This document shows, one piece after another, positions 60,142-64,000 of a stretch of 64,000 nucleotides of DNA. Each line of letters starts with the position of its first letter. Within the stretch, counting starts at the first letter, position 1. The stretch comes from an uncultured Bacteroidales bacterium (GTDB lineage Bacteria; Bacteroidota; Bacteroidia; Bacteroidales; UBA932). The translations under genes and the position numbers were made by a program. The stretch spans positions 1 through 64,000 of the forward strand of contig UQMB01000011.1 in NCBI GenBank assembly GCA_900541925.1, written 5' to 3'. The notes below the pieces were generated by a model, which searched no databases, was not told where the DNA came from, and saw only the letters and a list, made by a program, of their open reading frames with translations.

Positions 60142-60752
60142 GGCTTGAAAATCTGCCGGTTGAGAATCGACCGGCCAAGTGTCAGGGAATCGGCATACTC
60201 CAGATCGTCGCCGAAACCGAGGCCGCGGGCGAGAGTGGAGACCTTGACCCCGAGCCCCTCAATCTGACGGTATATATAAAACGAAGTCGTCTCCCCCTCC
60301 ACATCTCCGCTAAGCGCCAGGATGACCTCCACAGGCCCCTCCGCGGCCTTGAGCCGCTCCACAAGCTGGCGGATATTGAGGTCGGAAGGCCCCACTCCGT
60401 TGATCGGGGAGATTATCCCTCCCAGGACATGGTACACTCCCCTGTACTGCCCGGTGTCCTCTATGCTCATCACGTCCCGGACGCTCTCTACCACGCAGAT
60501 GGTGCTGTGGTCCCGGGTCTTGTCCGCGCAGATGGCGCAGCTGTCCCCGTCAGAAATCATCATGCAGGTCTTGCAATAGCGCACATCATCAGCCAGGCGG
60601 TCTATGGCCGAGGCGAAGTGATGTATGTTGTCCGACGGCTGGCGCAGAAGGTGCAGAGCCAAGCGCAAAGCGCTGCGGGAGCCCACTCCCGGGAGGGAGC
60701 TGATGGCTTCCACAGCGTCTTTCAGCAACTTGGATGGATAACGGTCAGTCAA
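60138..60752 (-). CDS. recR: recombination protein RecR
   Basis: 204 residues. It has an N-terminal helix-hairpin-helix (LPGVGSRSALRLALHLL, about 19-35), a Cys4 zinc finger (CKTC..CAIC, about 57-72) and a Toprim domain (CVVESVRDVMSIE, about 85). It loads RecA with RecO and RecF in gap repair. The only sensible start is a TTG at 60750-60752 directly after the fba TAA, so it is coupled to fba. Confidence 0.95.
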   Translation of the reverse strand: MTDRYPSKLLKDAVEAISSLPGVGSRSALRLALHLLRQPSDNIHHFASAIDRLADDVRYCKTCMMISDGDSCAICADKTRDHSTICVVESVRDVMSIEDTGQYRGVYHVLGGIISPINGVGPSDLNIRQLVERLKAAEGPVEVILALSGDVEGETTSFYIYRQIEGLGVKVSTLARGLGFGDDLEYADSLTLGRSILNRQIFKP

Positions 60753-61757
60753 TTACCTGGCCTTTCCGTTAGAACCGAGCACGTCCACGATCTTGTGGAT
60801 GTACATCTTCTTCATCTCCTCGCGGGCCGGCTTGAGATACTGGCGCGGATCGAAGTGCTCCGGATGCTCGACGAAATGCTCGCGGATGGCGGCAGTCATG
60901 GCGAGGCGTGAGTCTGAGTCGATGTTGATCTTGCAGACAGCGCTCTTGGCGGCCTTGCGGAGCTGCTCCTCAGGGATACCTACGGCATCAGGAAGCTTGC
61001 CGCCGAACTTGTTGATGGTGTCCACATACTCCTGAGGCACTGATGATGATCCGTGGAGGACGATAGGGAAACCAGGGAGCTTCTTCTCGATGGCCTTCAG
61101 CACGTCGAATGCGAGCGGCGGAGGTACGAGGCGGCCGGTCTGAGGGTCACGGGTGCACTGCTCAGGCTTGAACTTGTATGCGCCGTGTGAAGTGCCGATG
61201 GAGATGGCGAGGGAGTCGCAGCCGGTCTTCTTCACGAAGTCGATGACCTCCTCAGGCCTTGTGTAGTGAGACTCCTCGGAAGCGACCTCCTCCTCTACGC
61301 CGGCGAGAACGCCGAGCTCGGCCTCAACGGTCACGTCATATTTGTGGGCGTACTTCACGACCTTCTTGGTGAGGGCCACATTCTCGTCGTAAGGGAGAGA
61401 AGAGCCGTCGATCATCACTGAAGAGAAGCCGAAGTCAACGCAGCTCTTGCAGAGCTCGTAGCTGTCGCCGTGGTCGAGATGGAGCACGATCTGAGGCTTT
61501 TTCCAGCCGAGTTCCTTGGCATACTCCACAGCACCCTGCGCCATATAGCGGAGAAGGGTCTGGTTGGCATAGTTGCGAGCGCCCTTGGACACCTGGAGAA
61601 TCACCGGAGACTTGGTCTCGGCGGCAGCCTGGATGATGGCCTGGAGCTGCTCCATATTGTTGAAGTTGAATGCAGGAACGGCGTATCCGCCCTTTACGGC
61701 CTTGGCAAACATCGCACGGGTGTTGACCAGCCCTAGATCCTTATAAGAAACCTTCAT
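60753..61757 (-). CDS. fba: fructose-bisphosphate aldolase, class II
   Basis: 334 residues. Zn/substrate motifs: HLDHGDSYELC (about 92), IGTSHGAYKF (about 187) and VLHGSSSVP (about 234), with the GIPEEQLRKAAKSAVCKINIDSD segment (in two parts, about 259-281) preceding the C-terminal arm. It cleaves fructose-1,6-bisphosphate in glycolysis and makes it in gluconeogenesis. It opens an fba-recR unit; codon use is that of a highly expressed gene. Confidence 0.96.
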   Translation of the reverse strand: MKVSYKDLGLVNTRAMFAKAVKGGYAVPAFNFNNMEQLQAIIQAAAETKSPVILQVSKGARNYANQTLLRYMAQGAVEYAKELGWKKPQIVLHLDHGDSYELCKSCVDFGFSSVMIDGSSLPYDENVALTKKVVKYAHKYDVTVEAELGVLAGVEEEVASEESHYTRPEEVIDFVKKTGCDSLAISIGTSHGAYKFKPEQCTRDPQTGRLVPPPLAFDVLKAIEKKLPGFPIVLHGSSSVPQEYVDTINKFGGKLPDAVGIPEEQLRKAAKSAVCKINIDSDSRLAMTAAIREHFVEHPEHFDPRQYLKPAREEMKKMYIHKIVDVLGSNGKAR

Positions 61758-61815
61758 AAGACAATAAAATTATTATAACAAATATCTTGTTTCCAAAAAA
61801 TCGCGTAAAATTAAC

Positions 61816-61823
61816 TATTTTTG
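61816..61823 (+). promoter_or_regulatory. -7 box (TATTTTTG) for gmk-nadD
   Basis: An exact TAnnTTTG match, leader about 12 nt; -33 weak. Confidence 0.55.
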
Positions 61824-61841
61824 TGCAAATTCCACATATAA

Positions 61842-62411
61842 ATGTCTGGTAAAGTACTTATATTCTCAGCTCCTTCCGGGGCAGGCAAGAGCACGGTGGT
61901 CGGTCACCTGCTCAAATCCCATCCGGAGTTCGAGTTCTCAGTCTCAGCCACTTCAAGGGCTCCGCGCGGCAGTGAGCGCGACGGAGTGGAGTATTATTTC
62001 ATCTCCGCCGACCGTTTCAGGGAACTGATCGCCCAGGACGCGTTCGTGGAGCACGAGGAGGTCTACCATGACCGCTTCTACGGCACTCTCAAGAGCGAAG
62101 TCGAGCGCATCTGGTCCAAGGGGCATGTGATACTGTTCGACGTGGACGTCAAGGGCGGGGCCAATCTCAAGAAATACTTCGGAGACAAAGCCCTCTCCAT
62201 CCTCATCCTCCCCCCGAGCCTGCAGGTGCTCGAGAGCAGGCTGCGCGGACGCGGCACGGACAGCGAGGCCGACATACGGGAGCGGCTCGCCAAGGCTGAA
62301 TCCGAAATCGAATTCGCCAGAGGCAAGTTCGACTGCGAGATAGTCAACGACAAGCTTGAGGACACATTCTCCCAGGCAGACCGGACAGTGGACGCCTTCT
62401 TATGCGGATAG
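61842..62411 (+). CDS. gmk: guanylate kinase
   Basis: 189 residues, normal length. P-loop SAPSGAGKST (about 9-18), GMP-binding SATSRAPRGSERDGVEY (about 35-51) and a DVDVKGG motif (about 100). It phosphorylates GMP to GDP, downstream of GuaA. It overlaps nadD by 10 bp. Confidence 0.96.
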   Translation: MSGKVLIFSAPSGAGKSTVVGHLLKSHPEFEFSVSATSRAPRGSERDGVEYYFISADRFRELIAQDAFVEHEEVYHDRFYGTLKSEVERIWSKGHVILFDVDVKGGANLKKYFGDKALSILILPPSLQVLESRLRGRGTDSEADIRERLAKAESEIEFARGKFDCEIVNDKLEDTFSQADRTVDAFLCG

Positions 62412-63031
62412 CCGTCTATTCAGGGTCTTTCGACCCCCTGCACATCGGACACCAGACCATAATGGAGTATCTCACCAATGTCCGGGAGTTCGACTGGGTC
62501 TACCTTGTCATCTCCCCGCAGAACCCGCTCAAGAGCCCTGACAATGTCCTCAGCGCGGAGCAGAGATACCGCGCCGCCATCGACGCCGTGCTGCGTCACC
62601 CGGAACTCCATGTCTGGGTGGACAACATCGAACTCCAGATGCCCGCCCCGCACTATACGATACGCACGCTGGACGCGCTCAAGAAGCGCGAGCCGCATAA
62701 CGAATTCTCGCTGGTCATAGGGGCCGACAACCTCCAGAACATACACAAGTGGAGAGACGCCCCGCGCCTGCTGAGCGAATACGGGGTGGTGGTGTACCCG
62801 CGCACCGGCTATGACATGCACCGCACCAGGCAGCTGCTGCTCGAAGAATGCAGGCAGTTCCCGGCACCGTATGTGCTCGATTCATGGACCTGCCACGACA
62901 CCGCGAGCCTTGAAGAACTCGACCAGCTGTACCATATCAAGCTGATTGACGCCCCCATAGTCGACATCTCCTCCACGGAGATCCGGAAGCGCGAAGCCCT
63001 GGGCGAAGACATGTCCGGATTCCTGATGTAA
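62402..63031 (+). CDS. nadD: nicotinate-nucleotide adenylyltransferase
   Basis: 209 residues of the nucleotidyltransferase fold. GSFDPLHIGH (about 8-17) binds ATP, and ISSTEIRKRE (about 190) is the C-terminal motif. It makes deamido-NAD from nicotinate mononucleotide and ATP. Its start lies within the last codons of gmk. Confidence 0.95.
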   Translation: MRIAVYSGSFDPLHIGHQTIMEYLTNVREFDWVYLVISPQNPLKSPDNVLSAEQRYRAAIDAVLRHPELHVWVDNIELQMPAPHYTIRTLDALKKREPHNEFSLVIGADNLQNIHKWRDAPRLLSEYGVVVYPRTGYDMHRTRQLLLEECRQFPAPYVLDSWTCHDTASLEELDQLYHIKLIDAPIVDISSTEIRKREALGEDMSGFLM

Positions 63032-63050
63032 CACCAAAACACACAAGATA

Positions 63051-64000
63051 ATGAAAACCAAGATCATCCTCGCCCTCCTGCCCCTGCTTGCAGGAGCGTG
63101 CAGCACGACGGCGGAGTACTTCCCCGCCAAGCAGGCGACACATGTCAATCCCGACACACACCTTGTCCTGACATTCCAGGAAGCGCCGGCCGTGGGAGAG
63201 GCCGGATTCATACGCATCTGGGACGCTGTCTCAGGCGAATGCGTGGACAGCCTCGACCTCAGCCTGCCGTCCGGGCTCACCGAGAGCCGCACCTACGGCG
63301 ACGACTGCGACTACACCAAAGTCCCTTATGACTATTCCCGCAGTTTCATCCCCACCAACCGCAACACCATCCCGGGGACCCCTTCAGGCACGGCCGAGCC
63401 TACTCCGCGCGACATGCAGCTCACCATCATAGGAGGCTTCACCGACGGATTCCGCTTCCATCCGGTGATAGTACACGACAACACGGCGACCATCTACCCG
63501 CACAACAACATGCTCGAATATGGTCATGAATACTATGTCACCATAGACGACGGCGCCATCGTATGCGGAGGATTCAAGGGCGTCAAGAAGGGAGAGTGGA
63601 GCTTCTCCACCAAGGCTTCAGGCCCGGCCGACCCGAGGAATCTCAGCGTCAACGCCGACGGCAGCGGTGACTTCAACACCGTGCAGGGCGCGCTGGACGC
63701 CGTACCTGATTTCTGCGGCGAAGTCACCACGATAGAGATAGCCGCCGGAGACTACGAGGAGATCGTATACGCCCGCAACAAGACGAACGTCATAATCCGC
63801 GGAGCAGGCAAGGACGCGACACGGGTCCACTATGCCAACAACGAGGTCTTCAACCCGCATCCGCTCACGGTCAAGACCAACGAGTGGCCGGGCACCTTCC
63901 CGTCACGCCGCGCCGCGTTCGCCCTTGACAACTGCAACGACATCACCATCGAGAACATCACCATAGCCACCGACCTCAAGGGACAGGCAGAAGGCCTGCT
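63051..64000 (+). CDS. pectinesterase-like lipoprotein (5' part; runs off the window)
   Basis: 316 residues visible, no stop. A lipoprotein signal (LLPLLAGACS, lipobox Cys) leads to a beta-sandwich-like N-terminal region of about 190 residues and then the start of a right-handed beta-helix with VNADGSGDFNTVQGALDAVP (about 202-221), the opening motif of carbohydrate esterase family 8. The catalytic part lies beyond the window. It would demethylate pectin at the cell surface, suggesting plant-polysaccharide use. It is 19 bp after nadD. Confidence 0.85.
   Translation, partial: MKTKIILALLPLLAGACSTTAEYFPAKQATHVNPDTHLVLTFQEAPAVGEAGFIRIWDAVSGECVDSLDLSLPSGLTESRTYGDDCDYTKVPYDYSRSFIPTNRNTIPGTPSGTAEPTPRDMQLTIIGGFTDGFRFHPVIVHDNTATIYPHNNMLEYGHEYYVTIDDGAIVCGGFKGVKKGEWSFSTKASGPADPRNLSVNADGSGDFNTVQGALDAVPDFCGEVTTIEIAAGDYEEIVYARNKTNVIIRGAGKDATRVHYANNEVFNPHPLTVKTNEWPGTFPSRRAAFALDNCNDITIENITIATDLKGQAEGL

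Overview
The window is a chromosomal segment from a GC-rich member of the Bacteroidota, most likely order Bacteroidales. Three things point there. Intact genes repeatedly carry the Bacteroidota promoter form (TTTG or TTG, about 19-20 nt, then TAnnTTTG) and lack strong Shine-Dalgarno sites. The gene content is typical (RSH, six-domain S1, MltG, LysM glucosaminidase, MBOAT/SGNH acetylation genes). Lipoprotein and beta-barrel exports have the usual form. I see no rRNA, tRNA or CRISPR array. The genus cannot be fixed from the sequence alone.

Layout. 0.3-6.3 kb: htpG, an acyl-CoA ligase / outer-membrane protein / lipoprotein operon, and a HAD phosphatase. 6.4-22.2 kb (minus): a long purine supercluster, purE-purL-purC-purM-purN-purH-(purD-folD fusion)-BASS transporter-guaB-guaA-uraA. 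It carries the IMP pathway from PurD onward (without purF, purB and purK), then the GMP branch and a nucleobase permease. 22.3-27.6 kb (plus): a divergent pyrimidine operon, pyrC-pyrK-pyrD-pyrF-pyrE-pyrB, whose PyrB carries a PyrI-like zinc ribbon. 27.6-30.5 kb: an accessory patch with a DUF1016/YhcG nuclease gene lying between direct repeats, plus a gene remnant. 30.6-38.1 kb: a ZIP metal transporter and the uvrB-SGNH-SGNH-MBOAT operon for cell-surface O-acetylation. 38.1-47.2 kb: a defence and persistence island with a type I restriction-modification system (hsdM, hsdS, hsdR), an antisense 48-residue basic ORF between hsdM and hsdS, and a hipBA toxin-antitoxin pair. 47.3-64 kb: core genes (LMW-PTP, an RSH with a degenerate HD site, DUF1846, EamA, HAD, mltG, glucosaminidase, rnz, rpsA, corA, mntP, recR, fba, gmk, nadD) and the 5' part of a pectinesterase-like lipoprotein gene that runs off the right edge.

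The most notable structures are these. (1) A roughly 165-bp MITE occurs three times. It has GAAGTTGTTTTGA termini and 3-bp TTA/TAA target duplications, and each copy sits exactly at a stop-codon/start-codon junction inside a minus-strand operon. Each copy brings an ATG near its downstream edge. In one case this ATG has become the start codon of the downstream gene; in another its mini-ORF ends at the downstream ATG. (2) The type I specificity gene hsdS carries an 8-G tract and a 12-bp tandem repeat (QAEL) between its two target-recognition domains, so its specificity may switch by slippage. (3) GC-rich repeat families (called R, S and T here), together with a separate direct-repeat pair around hipBA, lie beside the accessory genes. 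(4) Protein architectures include a PurD-FolD fusion and PyrB with a PyrI-type zinc ribbon.
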